A stretch of 64,000 nt of DNA from Neolewinella xylanilytica (GCF_002934605.1 NZ_PTJC01000006.1:868001-932000); one strand, 5' to 3'. Positions 46,785 through 55,645 are shown, counted from the first letter of the stretch. Translations and numbers: made by a program. Notes: generated from the letters alone by a model not told the origin.

Positions 46785-48446
46785 TCAATCCTCCCGAAAT
46801 TGCATATAGTTGCGGTCGAGCTCCTCACTGTCTTCGTAATATGCCCGCATCGTTGCGAGCTCATCTTTTAGTCGGTCCACCACTTCCGCGTAAGCCGGCT
46901 CTTCAAATACACTTCGCATTTCCCGGGGATCGGCCTTCCGGTCGTAGAGTTCCCATTCGTCCACGTCGTCGTAGAAGTGAATCAGCTTATACTGCTGCGT
47001 TACGATGCCGTAATGGCGTTTCACCATGTGCACGGCGGGATATTCGTAGTAGTGATAGTACACTGCATCACGGTCCCAGGCGGCCGTATCGCCGGTAAGA
47101 AGGGGAATCAGGCTTTCTCCCTGCAGGTCAGCGGGTTGGGGGAGGCCGGCCGCATTCAGGAGGGTTTGGGCGTAATCGAGGTTCTGCACCATTTCCGTGC
47201 TCACGGATCCCGGGGCTACGTGGCCCGGCCAGCGGACCAGCAGCGGGGTTTTGAAGCTTTCGTCGTAGATGAAACGCTTGTCGAACCAGCCGTGCTCGCC
47301 GAGGTAGAAGCCCTGGTCGGAGGTATACACTACAATGGTATTATCCGCCTGGCCGGTTGCGTCGAGGTAGTCCAGCAGCCGACCGATGTTGTCGTCGACC
47401 AGGGAAACGTTGGCCAGGTAGTCCTGCATGTAGCGCTGGTACTTCCACCGCATGCGTTCGCGGTCGTTCATCTTCGGCCAGTTGTCGCGGAAGTCGGTGG
47501 CGATCTTGTCGAGGGTGGGTTGGTAGGCGGCCTTCTGCTCCTCCGTGGCGCGGTTGTAGGGGCCGTAGAAGGCGCCGGGTCCGCTGGGCCCCTCGGCCGT
47601 TTGGGGTGCGACCTGGTCGCCCATCGCGGCGATCGTCTCGGGATGGACCTTACTGTCGTGCATGTGTTGGAGGTAGTCGAGCAGGTTCATCTCGGCGGTG
47701 CGGGCGGCGGTGCCGCGGTCCTCGTAGTCGTCGAACAGCGTTGGTGGCTCGGGGAATTTCTTCTCGTAAAATTCGGCAAACTTCTCCGGTGTGGGCCACC
47801 AGGGGCGGTGCGGGGCCTTGTGCAGGTACATGAGCATGTAGGGCTGCTCGCTGTCCTCCTGCTGTTTGAGCCAGTTCAGCGTGAGATCGGTGATGATCTC
47901 CGTGACGTGGCCCTGGATAGTCGTATCACCCGCCGGGGTGATGAAGGTGGGGTTAATGTAATTGCCCTGGCCCGGGAGGATCATGAAATCGTCTACCCCC
48001 TCGGGATTGTTGCCAAAGTGCAGTTTGCCGAACATGGCCGTCCGGTACCCACCCCGCTGAAAGAGCTGGGGAAAGGTAATGTTAGAGGTGTCGAACGGCA
48101 TCCGGTTGTCGATCTTGCCATTCACGTGGCTGTGCTTGCCAGTGAGGATAACCGCCCGGGAGGGGGCGCAAATGGAGTTGGTCACGCAAGCATTGGTGAA
48201 CAGCATCCCCTCGGCCGCCAGCCGATCGATGTTGGGGGTCTCGATCAGCCGGTCGTCGTAGGCACTGATGGCTTGGTAGGCGTGATCGTCCGACATGATA
48301 AAGATGATGTTGGGGCGGCGGGTCCCGTTTTCCTCGGTTGGGTCGGTTGCCGCCGTTCCGCCGCAGGAGATCAAGCTAACCATCAAGATCGCCAGTATGG
48401 CGGAATAACAGGAGCGCGATCGCGCAATTAGGGTATGGGCTTGCAT
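46785..48446 (-). CDS. Sulfatase, lipoprotein
   Basis: The start at MQAHTLIAR places a lipoprotein signal (MVSLISC) before the catalytic fold; 553 residues. It opens with NIIFIMSDDHAYQAISAYD (metal site), the maturation motif NSICAPSRAVILTGKHSH with the Cys that must become formylglycine, and later YTSDQGFYLGEHGWFDKR with the metal Asp and general base. C-terminal part: WELYDRKADPREMRSV. This is an S1-type sulfatase cleaving sulfate from glycans or other esters outside the cell. The upstream 65 codons are rejected as start because they lack a signal and are poorly composed. Confidence 0.93.
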   Translation of the reverse strand: MQAHTLIARSRSCYSAILAILMVSLISCGGTAATDPTEENGTRRPNIIFIMSDDHAYQAISAYDDRLIETPNIDRLAAEGMLFTNACVTNSICAPSRAVILTGKHSHVNGKIDNRMPFDTSNITFPQLFQRGGYRTAMFGKLHFGNNPEGVDDFMILPGQGNYINPTFITPAGDTTIQGHVTEIITDLTLNWLKQQEDSEQPYMLMYLHKAPHRPWWPTPEKFAEFYEKKFPEPPTLFDDYEDRGTAARTAEMNLLDYLQHMHDSKVHPETIAAMGDQVAPQTAEGPSGPGAFYGPYNRATEEQKAAYQPTLDKIATDFRDNWPKMNDRERMRWKYQRYMQDYLANVSLVDDNIGRLLDYLDATGQADNTIVVYTSDQGFYLGEHGWFDKRFIYDESFKTPLLVRWPGHVAPGSVSTEMVQNLDYAQTLLNAAGLPQPADLQGESLIPLLTGDTAAWDRDAVYYHYYEYPAVHMVKRHYGIVTQQYKLIHFYDDVDEWELYDRKADPREMRSVFEEPAYAEVVDRLKDELATMRAYYEDSEELDRNYMQFRED

Positions 48447-48551
48447 AACTGGAAGGTACGCGTTGGGTTTGGAAGGGCAAGGTGGGATTAGGTTAATCGG
48501 GCCTTGCTGCGCCCGGGTATGGCCGGGAGCCGGAGCGCACGGATCATACCC

Positions 48552-48677
48552 TGAGCAGCGCTCAACGACGGGGGGAAGACGGACCGCAGCGCGGTCCAAC
48601 CCCCTTGCCCGGAATGCCAACTCCGGACAAAGAGAGCCCAAGCCTCAGGGGACTGCAGCGCAGTCCACCCCCCCCCC
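48552..48677. repeat. Cluster of three hairpins with AGC loops
   Basis: TGAGC-AGC-GCTCA (48552-48564), GGACCGC-AGC-GCGGTCC (48581-48597) and GGACTGC-AGC-GCAGTCC (48650-48666). The last two are followed by C runs (five and ten C). All share the same triloop. They lie in the 266-base gap between two sulfatase genes. This resembles a REP-type cluster; no open frame of note is here. Confidence 0.6.
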
Positions 48678-48712
48678 AGGCACACCAAGTTGACGTACAC
48701 CGTTAGCAGCCA

Positions 48713-50227
48713 TCACGAACCGTCCGCCAAGACCCAGGGGAAAACCTCCGAATCATACCGGCTCGCCTTTAGCAAGGAATCCAATCGCAACACTACTTCC
48801 GGGTGTTGAGCCGCCACATTTTGGGTTTCCCCCGGGTCGCCAGCCAGGTCATACAGTTCCAGGGGAGTATTGGGTTGGGTCTTCGCGTTGTAGCGAACCC
48901 CCTTCCAATCGCCCTGCCGGATGGCCTGCCGGCCGCCGCGCTCGTGAAATTCCCAGTAGAGGTATTCGTGTCGTTGTTGTTCCCGCGCTCCGCCGCCCAA
49001 AGTTGGCAGAAAAGAAATACCGTCCAGCCCTTCCGGCACGCGGGCGCCGGAGAGGTCAGCCAAAGTGGGCAGCACGTCCCAGAAGGCGGAAACGTGGTCG
49101 GTCTCGCCTACGGGAACGGTGCCCGGCATCGCGGCGATCATCGGTACCCGGATGCCCCCTTCGTACAAGTCCCGCTTGTAGCCCCGCAGCGGTCCGTTGC
49201 TGTCGAAAAAATCAGGATCGGCGCCGCCCTCCGTGTGGGGGCCATTGTCACTGGTGAAAATGATGAGGGTATTTTCCGTTAGGCCCAGCTCTTCCAGCTT
49301 TTTCTGGATCTCGCCGACATGTTGGTCCAGCAGGGTGATCATGGCCGCGAAGGTGGCGTGCGGCCGTTCGGCGGACTCGTAGGAGCCCCGCCGGTAGTCC
49401 GACCCCGAATCGGTCCCCTGCCAGGCTTTTTCCGGACCGAATTGCTCCGCGAAACGGGTGACCAGGCTATCGGGCGCCGCCAGCTCGGCGTGAGGGATGA
49501 CCTGGGCGTAATACAGGAAAAAGGGCCGGTCCCGGTTCTCCTCGATGAATGCAAGGGTCCGATCCTGAATAAGGGTAGGGGCATAACTGCCCTTCGCGGT
49601 ACCGGCATTGGCGGGCAGGGAATCCCGTTCTTGATTATCCCATAAATAATAGGGGTAGTAGTGGTGCGCCAGCCGCTGGCAATTGTAGCCGTAAAAGGTA
49701 TCGAAGCCCTGGCGGACGGGATCACCTTCGGAACCGGGATAGCCCAACCCCCACTTGCCGAAAGCGCCGGTACGGTAGCCCTGGTCACGGAGCATTTCGG
49801 GGAGGACCCGGATGCGGTCGGGCAAGGGCCACTGTCCCTCCGGATGTACTTCCTTGTTGCCCCGGATAAAGGTGTGGCCGGTATGCAAGCCGGTCATCAG
49901 GGCGGAGCGTGACGGGGCGCAAACCGTGCTGCCACTGTAGTGCTGCGTAAACCGGAGGCCGTTGGCGGCAAGGCGGTCGATATTAGGGGTGTCGAATAGC
50001 GTTTGACCGTAACAGCTCAGGTCGCCGTAGCCCAGGTCGTCGGCCAGGATATAGATGATGTTCGGCGGCGATGGCCTATCCGAAGCGGTCGAATCGGTGT
50101 CCGTATGCCCTCCGCAGGCAAACAGAACGGCAACCAGCGGGAGGAAGTGATAGATAAGTGTCCGTTGGGTCAGTCTGGCGATATTCTGCTGGCTATGAAC
50201 GGGCGGGGCCGGGTGGAGCGGTGACAT
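48713..50227 (-). CDS. Arylsulfatase-type sulfatase, lipoprotein
   Basis: A lipoprotein signal (LPLVAVLFAC) precedes NIIYILADDLGYGDLSCYG, the maturation site GSTVCAPSRSALMTGLHTGH with the convertible Cys, FITSDNGPHTEGG for metal binding and YEGGIRVPMIA near the end of the fold. The 504 residues fit the S1 arylsulfatase class. Together with the neighbouring sulfatase it suggests growth on sulfated polysaccharides, a common lifestyle in marine Bacteroidota. A near copy of the dispersed 15-mer (one mismatch) lies inside the gene. Confidence 0.93.
   Translation of the reverse strand: MSPLHPAPPVHSQQNIARLTQRTLIYHFLPLVAVLFACGGHTDTDSTASDRPSPPNIIYILADDLGYGDLSCYGQTLFDTPNIDRLAANGLRFTQHYSGSTVCAPSRSALMTGLHTGHTFIRGNKEVHPEGQWPLPDRIRVLPEMLRDQGYRTGAFGKWGLGYPGSEGDPVRQGFDTFYGYNCQRLAHHYYPYYLWDNQERDSLPANAGTAKGSYAPTLIQDRTLAFIEENRDRPFFLYYAQVIPHAELAAPDSLVTRFAEQFGPEKAWQGTDSGSDYRRGSYESAERPHATFAAMITLLDQHVGEIQKKLEELGLTENTLIIFTSDNGPHTEGGADPDFFDSNGPLRGYKRDLYEGGIRVPMIAAMPGTVPVGETDHVSAFWDVLPTLADLSGARVPEGLDGISFLPTLGGGAREQQRHEYLYWEFHERGGRQAIRQGDWKGVRYNAKTQPNTPLELYDLAGDPGETQNVAAQHPEVVLRLDSLLKASRYDSEVFPWVLADGS
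48982..48996 (+). repeat. Near copy of the dispersed 15-mer (one mismatch)
   Basis: CCCGCGCTCCGCCGC in the sulfatase gene; shares GTTCCCGCGCTCC with copies A and C. Confidence 0.35.
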
Positions 50228-50296
50228 GCGGTAAGTTTGCCATCAAGATATTACCGGTGACGGGATCAGGCCCTGCCGGAAGAAAAGTGAAGTCGA

Positions 50297-50824
50297 TCAA
50301 TAGCTGATTTGCTGGCCGTCCGATTCTTCGGTAAGGAACTCTCCCTTTTCATTTTGGTAACTGACCGGAATGCCGCGGTCCTGGGCGATCGTCTCCATGG
50401 CATCGAGAAAGGACCGGGAATCCTGCAGGTCGGAAACTTCTATCGTAAGCGCGTTTGCTTCACCAACCACCCGCATCGAAAGCCGGTTACCGGCGAACAG
50501 CGTAGCCAACTGCGGCTTGTGTTGGGTGATTTCAATGCGGCGAACGTCCGCTAATTCCAGGACGTGGTCGTCCAGCACCATACGGTCGATGCGCAGCACA
50601 TGCTCGTTTAAGCGTATCCCCGCGTTGAAGGTGTGGTGGTAGGACATCACGTAGAGGATGATCGTAAGGATCAGTGAAAGGTCCAGGTAGATACCGAGGT
50701 CGAAGGGTTGGGAGGTTAGAGCCCACAAAATGTTGAGTACGAGTACGGCGATCAGGCTGCTCAGGAGCGTTTGACCGAAGCGGAGGACGTGTCCGTAGGC
50801 GTAGGTGTGTTTTTGGGCAGGCAT
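50297..50824 (-). CDS. Membrane protein with PH-like C-terminal domain
   Basis: Two helices (residues about 18-34 and 46-60) are followed by a beta-rich tail: RLNEHVLRIDRMVLDDHVLELADVRR and LSMRVVGEANALTIEVSDLQD. This helix pair plus pleckstrin-like tail resembles bPH-domain membrane proteins. The C-terminus is acidic. Function unknown. It is separated by 28 bases from the CIA30 gene and probably cotranscribed with it. Confidence 0.6.
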   Translation of the reverse strand: MPAQKHTYAYGHVLRFGQTLLSSLIAVLVLNILWALTSQPFDLGIYLDLSLILTIILYVMSYHHTFNAGIRLNEHVLRIDRMVLDDHVLELADVRRIEITQHKPQLATLFAGNRLSMRVVGEANALTIEVSDLQDSRSFLDAMETIAQDRGIPVSYQNEKGEFLTEESDGQQISY

Positions 50825-50852
50825 ACCTAAATATAGTTGTTCGACAGTTAAG

Positions 50853-51350
50853 TTACAACATCTCCAAGCGATCGATCAACAACTGGAACGGCTGTTCGCG
50901 GCCATTGGCGATTAAAAAGCTGATTTCCCCAATGACATCGCCGGGGAAATTGGGCAAGTCGAGCCGTTTTCCCTTCCGGACCGGGTACATTTCCGCCAGG
51001 GTGATCTCGATGACTTCCCATTCACCGGAGGTGGCGAAAGGGTGAACGTAAGCGAATTGTGCCTCGGGATCGGACTTGAGCCGGAACTTGTAGTCGCTGC
51101 CATCTCCTTTCAGCCGAATGAAGATGCGGTTAAAGGGCTGGGCATTGAAGGGCGGGTTAAAGCGGTGGCGGACCGAGCTGAAACCACCCCCGTCTTTCAG
51201 GCTCACGTCACCGTAAAAGCGACCGTGCTTTTCGGGGGTGATGGCGAAATGGCCGTCGGAATGGCCACCCATCACGATGTCATCGACCACCCGCCATTGG
51301 GCACGGACGGAAAATTCATTGAAGGCATAGAGGAGCTGCGGCGGATTCAT
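50853..51350 (-). CDS. CIA30-family protein
   Basis: The 165-residue product matches the CIA30 (NDUFAF1) domain: VVDDIVMGGHSDGHF at the N-terminus, GFSSVRHRF, and EWEVIEITLAEMYPVRKGK. The eukaryotic member helps assemble respiratory complex I; bacterial members are uncharacterised carbohydrate-binding-like beta sandwiches. No signal peptide is seen. Start at MNPPQLLYAF is the usual one for the family. Confidence 0.85.
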   Translation of the reverse strand: MNPPQLLYAFNEFSVRAQWRVVDDIVMGGHSDGHFAITPEKHGRFYGDVSLKDGGGFSSVRHRFNPPFNAQPFNRIFIRLKGDGSDYKFRLKSDPEAQFAYVHPFATSGEWEVIEITLAEMYPVRKGKRLDLPNFPGDVIGEISFLIANGREQPFQLLIDRLEML

Positions 51351-51426
51351 ACCCGATGAACAGCCCGCCTTCCCCCCCGGTGCGGAGTCATGCTCCTGAA
51401 ATCTTGGTCAGGTGGCAATCCGGTAC

Positions 51427-51457
51427 TTGTTTCTGGCCTCGAGCCAGGTTAATTTAG
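51427..51457 (+). promoter_or_regulatory. Promoter of the lipoprotein gene at 51488
   Basis: TTG (51427-51429), 20-base spacer, TAATTTAG (51450-51457), 30 bases before the ATG. Confidence 0.45.
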
Positions 51458-51487
51458 CGGTGGCATTCCACTCACCTATCCCTACCT

Positions 51488-52162
51488 ATGTTCAAAGCAT
51501 TATTGCTAGCCTGTCTGTTCCTTACCTGTTCCTGCGTCGGGCCCGCCCGCTATGGCGATTACCTGGCGGAATACCAGCCGGAAGACGGGGTAGTCGCAGC
51601 GCCTGTTTCCGCAATCGACGTGCGGTATGCGGACGATTACCGCAGCGAACCGGAAGTCAAGCGGATCAAGAACAGTTTCGTACCCGCTATCCTGTACTGG
51701 AGCTGGAATAATACGCTGGAATGCTCCCTGGATCCGGCGAAGCAGCTTGCCTACGTTCGGGAGGGCGTCATGCAGGCTGCCGATAGTTTGGGGCTGGATC
51801 GAAAGCTGGCCGGACAGCAACTGTCCATCACCCTAAGTCAGGTACCGGGGCAATTCTACTACGTCAACCGGATGTACGTCGTTATCGCCATAGTGGCTTA
51901 CAGCACCATGGGGGAAGAGTCGATCACGCCCGTACCAACGGATCTGGTGGCATCCTACGCCGTTACCGATGGCAGTGACCGCCGGTCCGCCTGGGGCAGC
52001 AGTACCGTCTTCAGCCGGGAGGAACCGATGCGAAATCTTTGGAAATCCACCCGTGGCTTTACCGGCAAATTTCTCGACTCCCAGCGCGCCGAACTGCAGC
52101 GTATGGGACGGGAGCTGGTCAACGATATTGACCGGGAGCTGTACCCCGTGAGTCGGAAGTAA
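51488..52162 (+). CDS. Lipoprotein of unknown function
   Basis: Signal peptide with lipobox TCSC (Cys at residue 16) and a 208-residue mature part without a known motif. Segments such as VPAILYWSWNNTLECSLDP, QQLSITLSQVPGQFYYVNRMYVVI and TVFSREEPMRNLWK suggest a beta-sandwich periplasmic protein. The gene ends 17 bases before the kinase-fold gene, which may share its transcript. Confidence 0.7.
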   Translation: MFKALLLACLFLTCSCVGPARYGDYLAEYQPEDGVVAAPVSAIDVRYADDYRSEPEVKRIKNSFVPAILYWSWNNTLECSLDPAKQLAYVREGVMQAADSLGLDRKLAGQQLSITLSQVPGQFYYVNRMYVVIAIVAYSTMGEESITPVPTDLVASYAVTDGSDRRSAWGSSTVFSREEPMRNLWKSTRGFTGKFLDSQRAELQRMGRELVNDIDRELYPVSRK

Positions 52163-52179
52163 TCAGTTACTTTGGCGGT

Positions 52180-53226
52180 ATGTCCGATCGTGTTATGGAT
52201 ACCCGCCCGGGGGAAGAACTTCCCCTGGACCAACTGGAGCCCTATCTGCGCCGCCACCTCCCCGATTTCGATGGCCCGCTTTCCGTGCGCCAGTTTCGCG
52301 GCGGCCACGCCAACCTTACTTATGAGTTAACCTTTAGAGACCGGGCTTTCGTCCTGCGCCGCCCGCCCTTCGGGAATATCGCACCGGGTGCCCACGACAT
52401 GCGGCGGGAATACCAGGTGCTGTCGCGGTTGCCCGAATACTTTACACCTGCGCCCGGCGCCCTCCACCTTTGTACCGACCCGGCCATCATCGGGGTGGAT
52501 TTTATCGTGATGGAACGACGGGAAGGCACGGTCGTCCGCTACCGGCTGCCGGAGGAATTCGGCGGCATCGACCGCGTGGAAGAGCGGCTGACCGATGCCC
52601 TGATGCGGGTGACGGCGGAGCTGCATCTCGTCGACCCGGAGCGGGCGGGTCTTGCCGACCTGGGGCGGCCGCGGGGCTTTGCCGAACGTCAGCTGCGGGG
52701 CTGGACGCAGCGGTGGCAACTCGCGAAAACGGAGGAAAACAACGATGTCAACTACCTGGCGGATCGGCTCGGGCAAAATATCCCGGAGCCCCAGGCGGTA
52801 TCGATCGTCCACGGCGACCTCAAATTCGACAACTGCCAGTTCCAGCCCGGGGAGCCCGACCGGGTGACTTCCGTATTTGATTGGGATATGGCCACCCTGG
52901 GCGATCCGCTCATCGATCTGGCCGGTACGCTGAGCTTCTGGCCGGACCCGAAGATCGATCCGACGGAAATGCCCATCCCCCTCCTCGTGGGCGACTGGCC
53001 CGACAAGGCCTACCTGAAGGCGCGCTACGCCGAGTACACCGGCTTCGACCTCAGCCGCATGCCGTGGTACGAGGCCTTCGCCTGCCTGAAGACGGCGGTG
53101 ATCGCGCAGCAGTTGTACCGCCGGTACCGGGACGGAGGCACGAAGGATATTCGGATGGAGCAATTCGCGCAGGCAGCACAGGCGTTTGCCCGACTCGGCA
53201 GGCAAAAGATTGAGGTAAATCGGTAA
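52180..53226 (+). CDS. Phosphotransferase-family protein (ACAD10/11-type kinase fold)
   Basis: Kinase-like fold of the aminoglycoside-phosphotransferase family: GGHANLTYELTFRDRAFVLRR (nucleotide loop), VHGDLKFDNCQFQ with the catalytic Asp near residue 210, and SVFDWDMATLGDPLIDLAG for metal binding. In many bacteria such a gene lies beside an acyl-CoA dehydrogenase gene; in vertebrates the two domains are fused in ACAD10/ACAD11, which degrade 4-hydroxy fatty acids by phosphorylating the hydroxyl. Here the candidate partner lies at 57189, about 4 kb away, with an unrelated block between. The 348 residues are normal. Confidence 0.87.
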   Translation: MSDRVMDTRPGEELPLDQLEPYLRRHLPDFDGPLSVRQFRGGHANLTYELTFRDRAFVLRRPPFGNIAPGAHDMRREYQVLSRLPEYFTPAPGALHLCTDPAIIGVDFIVMERREGTVVRYRLPEEFGGIDRVEERLTDALMRVTAELHLVDPERAGLADLGRPRGFAERQLRGWTQRWQLAKTEENNDVNYLADRLGQNIPEPQAVSIVHGDLKFDNCQFQPGEPDRVTSVFDWDMATLGDPLIDLAGTLSFWPDPKIDPTEMPIPLLVGDWPDKAYLKARYAEYTGFDLSRMPWYEAFACLKTAVIAQQLYRRYRDGGTKDIRMEQFAQAAQAFARLGRQKIEVNR

Positions 53227-53238
53227 TAAAAGGGTTCT

Positions 53239-53267
53239 AACTATTTTATTTAGGTGATAAAATAGTT
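53239..53267. other. AT-rich hairpin after the kinase-fold gene
   Basis: Perfect 11-bp inverted repeat AACTATTTTAT / ATAAAATAGTT around a 7-base loop. Terminator or binding site. Confidence 0.4.
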
Positions 53268-53508
53268 TATGAATGTTGTAACATATCCTCCCGCAATTAG
53301 CACTACGCAGTGTCTTTTCACCTATTTTTAGAATTCCAATGGCGGCCGCACATCCCTCGCGGAGCGGACCGTATGCCACACCGCGGGACATTGTAGTGGA
53401 CCTGGCTTCTTCCCCTTCCCGGGGGCTGGGGGAGCAAAAGCCAGAGGAACGGAAATGTCTGGCAGTAGGATCGTGTGCAGCTCCGTTTGCCGTCTAAATC
53501 GTTGACCC

Positions 53509-53925
53509 ATGCTAAAACCTACCCTGAATTCCGGACAGATTCCCGTACAATTGAATACCTCGATTACCAACTTCGAGCGGGCGGAGGGAACGCCGTGGTT
53601 GTTGCAGCTTGCGGATCAGCAGGGCGTTTATTTTCCCAAGATCGTGGAGATCACCTACCTGGAAGCGGACGGAAACTATACCACCGTTCATTTCTGTAAC
53701 GGAGAAAGCCGGGTCGTGTGCCGTACCCTACGGGAGCTGGAGGAGAAATTGGAGCATTGCGGGTTCCTGCGGGTCCACCACTCCTATTTAATTAACCTGG
53801 CGCACGTACTCGCGTACCTGCGGGAGGAAGGCGGAACGATTGTATTACAGGGTGGCGGCAAGGTATACCTCTCGAGAAGCCACCGTGCGGCATTTTTTAC
53901 CGCTATGGAGGATCGAGCCTGTTGA
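53509..53925 (+). CDS. LytTR DNA-binding domain protein
   Basis: Residues about 35-135 are a LytTR domain: PKIVEITYLEADGNYTTVHF, the ELEEKLEHCGFLRVHHSYL helix and INLAHVLAYLREEGGTIVL, ending in VYLSRSHRAAF. LytTR proteins bind direct repeats of 9-12 bases and control virulence-type or surface loci. There is no receiver domain, so it would respond to its own level or to a partner. It is convergent with the protease operon and may regulate it. Only 28 bases separate the two 3' ends. Confidence 0.85.
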   Translation: MLKPTLNSGQIPVQLNTSITNFERAEGTPWLLQLADQQGVYFPKIVEITYLEADGNYTTVHFCNGESRVVCRTLRELEEKLEHCGFLRVHHSYLINLAHVLAYLREEGGTIVLQGGGKVYLSRSHRAAFFTAMEDRAC

Positions 53926-53953
53926 CCGGTTCGCGGTTGCGGATCGCTTCGTC

Positions 53954-54214
53954 TCAGCGATCCAGTTGAATCCTCAGCAAACCATTCGCACGGGGAACGG
54001 CGAAGTCGACGGTGGTCTGTCCGCTGCCGTCAGGGGGCATGACTTGTAGCCTGAACCTACCCGAGGGAAGATCGTCGAGGTAAAAGCGACCGCTCCCGTC
54101 GGTCATCATGGCGATGTCCGCGACGGGGGCAGTAGCTTGCACAATGGATAGGGTAGCGTCCGCTACGGGCCTTCCGCTTCGGTCGACCAGCAGCCCTTCA
54201 ATGGATTGCATCAT
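53954..54214 (-). CDS. Carboxypeptidase-regulatory-like small protein
   Basis: The 86 residues make one beta-sandwich: SIEGLLVDRSGRPVADATLSI, MTDGSGRFYLDDLPSGRFRLQV and a closing QTTVDFAVPRANG strand. That is the CarboxypepD_reg pattern, often used for surface or scaffold contacts. It has no signal peptide. Its ATG overlaps the protease stop codon by four bases (ATGA), so it is translated with the protease and is probably a partner of it. Confidence 0.75.
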   Translation of the reverse strand: MMQSIEGLLVDRSGRPVADATLSIVQATAPVADIAMMTDGSGRFYLDDLPSGRFRLQVMPPDGSGQTTVDFAVPRANGLLRIQLDR

Positions 54215-55302
54215 TTACCTTCTTGAGCCCAGCGCTCCAGGTTGGCTTTTACCGAGGCGTTGATGCGCGTTCCGGAATTGCCGGCCATGCTTCCGCTGGT
54301 ATGAATGGCCACCGCGACGCGGGTTTTGTCCCGACGGTAAAATACGGGCGAGCCGCTCTGTCCGCCGGCGGTATCGATAAGATAGGTTATGCGCTTATTG
54401 GTCAGGCGACTCACCCGCCTGGCGTGGTACCACTGCGTTTTACCCCCCTTGTCACCCGGATAACCACAGATATTGACGTATTTGCTCAGCAGGGTTTGGT
54501 CGGTGAAGGAGGCAAACTTGAACATGCCCACCTTGCGGCCGAAGGGATACTGTTGTGGCAGAATAATGGCGCCGTAATCGTAGTCGCTCTCCTTCCCGCT
54601 CACCCAGCCGCGAACGGACCGGAAGGCCGTTGCCTGGCAGCTGCCGAAAGGTTTCGTGGCGTTGTTCATGGCGGGGGTAACCTGGATCGACTTCGGCCAT
54701 CCACCGGCACCATGAAGATATACGCAATGGCCCGCGGTGATCACGGTTCGGGGGCTGATCAGCCAACCGGTGCCGACGTAGCGGCGCCCGTTTTTAGCTT
54801 CGATCGTGAGTTGTACGATGGCGCTGTAAGGGAATGGCGTGGTGTCCCGTACCTGTTTGCGATCGTCGCGCCCGATAACGACCTCGGCGATGGTGGTTTG
54901 TCCGGGGTAGCTGGCGGCGTAGGCCTCGACGGCAACGTTGCCTACCGAAGCACCGCTTCCATCCCCATCGCCGCCGGGGGTCTGTCCGTCATCACTCCCC
55001 TCGTCATCGCTTTCGAACCAGGAGTCCGACTCCTGGGAGAATCCGCCCCTGCCGTCCTGTCGGTCAAATTCCTCCAGGCTGGAATACTCATCGGAAGTGG
55101 TCTTGGCGGGCACATCGGCGGTGGATCCATCCTGGGACTCACGGAGTTGTTCCTCTCCAAGGGATTCCAGCGTATCGGTTGCTTCGGTGGCGGAACTAGC
55201 ATTCCCGTCATTTTCGGAGGATTCCTGGCTGGCGTTACTGACGGACGTTTCGCTGCTGACAGCGGTGTGGCCATTGGCCTTATATAGCATGGTACTTTCC
55301 AT
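54211..55302 (-). CDS. Trypsin-like serine protease with long acidic N-terminal region
   Basis: Residues about 150-363 form an S1-type protease: VVIGRDDRKQVRDTTPFPYS, the catalytic His in ITAGHCVYL (about 192), Asp in DYDYGAIIL (about 242), and Ser in TAGGQSGSPV (about 316). It resembles V8/glutamyl-endopeptidase-like enzymes. The first 150 residues are low-complexity Ser/Glu/Asp/Gly (EEFDRQDGRGGFSQ, ESDSWFESDDEGSDDG). No signal peptide is evident, so export would need another route. The start at MESTMLYK is the first ATG; a start five codons later is also possible. It is the fourth gene of the five-gene operon. Confidence 0.87.
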   Translation of the reverse strand: MESTMLYKANGHTAVSSETSVSNASQESSENDGNASSATEATDTLESLGEEQLRESQDGSTADVPAKTTSDEYSSLEEFDRQDGRGGFSQESDSWFESDDEGSDDGQTPGGDGDGSGASVGNVAVEAYAASYPGQTTIAEVVIGRDDRKQVRDTTPFPYSAIVQLTIEAKNGRRYVGTGWLISPRTVITAGHCVYLHGAGGWPKSIQVTPAMNNATKPFGSCQATAFRSVRGWVSGKESDYDYGAIILPQQYPFGRKVGMFKFASFTDQTLLSKYVNICGYPGDKGGKTQWYHARRVSRLTNKRITYLIDTAGGQSGSPVFYRRDKTRVAVAIHTSGSMAGNSGTRINASVKANLERWAQEGK

Positions 55303-55342
55303 GGTGGAGCAAATTGATAGAAACGTTGAGGTATGGATGATA

Positions 55343-55639
55343 TCATTTCGCCATGACCGGACCGTCGTACTTCGGCTCGGCCTTCATTTTGGCCTTGGCG
55401 TTCGGGGTATGGTCGGCGGCCGGGCTGGTGACGGGGACCGGCGGAGACGGTTTCTGAAGCAGCAGGTATAGCAGAAGACTGGAGGATCGGTCGGCGCTCG
55501 GGCCCATCAGTAAGAGGGGCAAGAGCTGGTGCGTCTTGCTCGATCCGGACTTGCCGAGCAGCCGTAGGAGCAAGAGGGTACGGAGCATCGAATCAGCATC
55601 TGATGCCGGCGCCGGGCAGGCGGGAGCGTTATCGTACAT
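55343..55639 (-). CDS. Small leucine-run protein
   Basis: The 98-residue product has leucine runs (LRTLLLLRLLGKSG, HQLLPLLLMGPSADRSS, SLLLYLLLQKP) spaced by short polar loops, and a Pro/Lys tail. The pattern is the same as at the end of the next upstream gene product, so the two are paralogous in this segment. It is amphipathic rather than a normal membrane helix. No family recognised. It lies 6 bases from the upstream gene and 40 from the protease gene. Confidence 0.6.
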   Translation of the reverse strand: MYDNAPACPAPASDADSMLRTLLLLRLLGKSGSSKTHQLLPLLLMGPSADRSSSLLLYLLLQKPSPPVPVTSPAADHTPNAKAKMKAEPKYDGPVMAK

Positions 55640-55645
55640 GACCTC

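Noticed and set aside
46977-48431. Long plus-strand open frame (484 codons) opposite the first sulfatase gene
   Set aside because: It is the antisense of a gene with all sulfatase motifs; the product is Val/Gly/His-rich with no domain. GC-rich codons on one strand leave such open frames on the other.
52327-53391. Minus-strand open frame (354 codons) opposite the kinase-fold gene
   Set aside because: Shadow of a gene with clear kinase motifs; its product is Arg/His/Pro-rich and without domain.
54223-55287. Plus-strand open frame (354 codons) opposite the serine protease gene
   Set aside because: The protease strand shows the catalytic triad in order; the other strand has no signal or domain.
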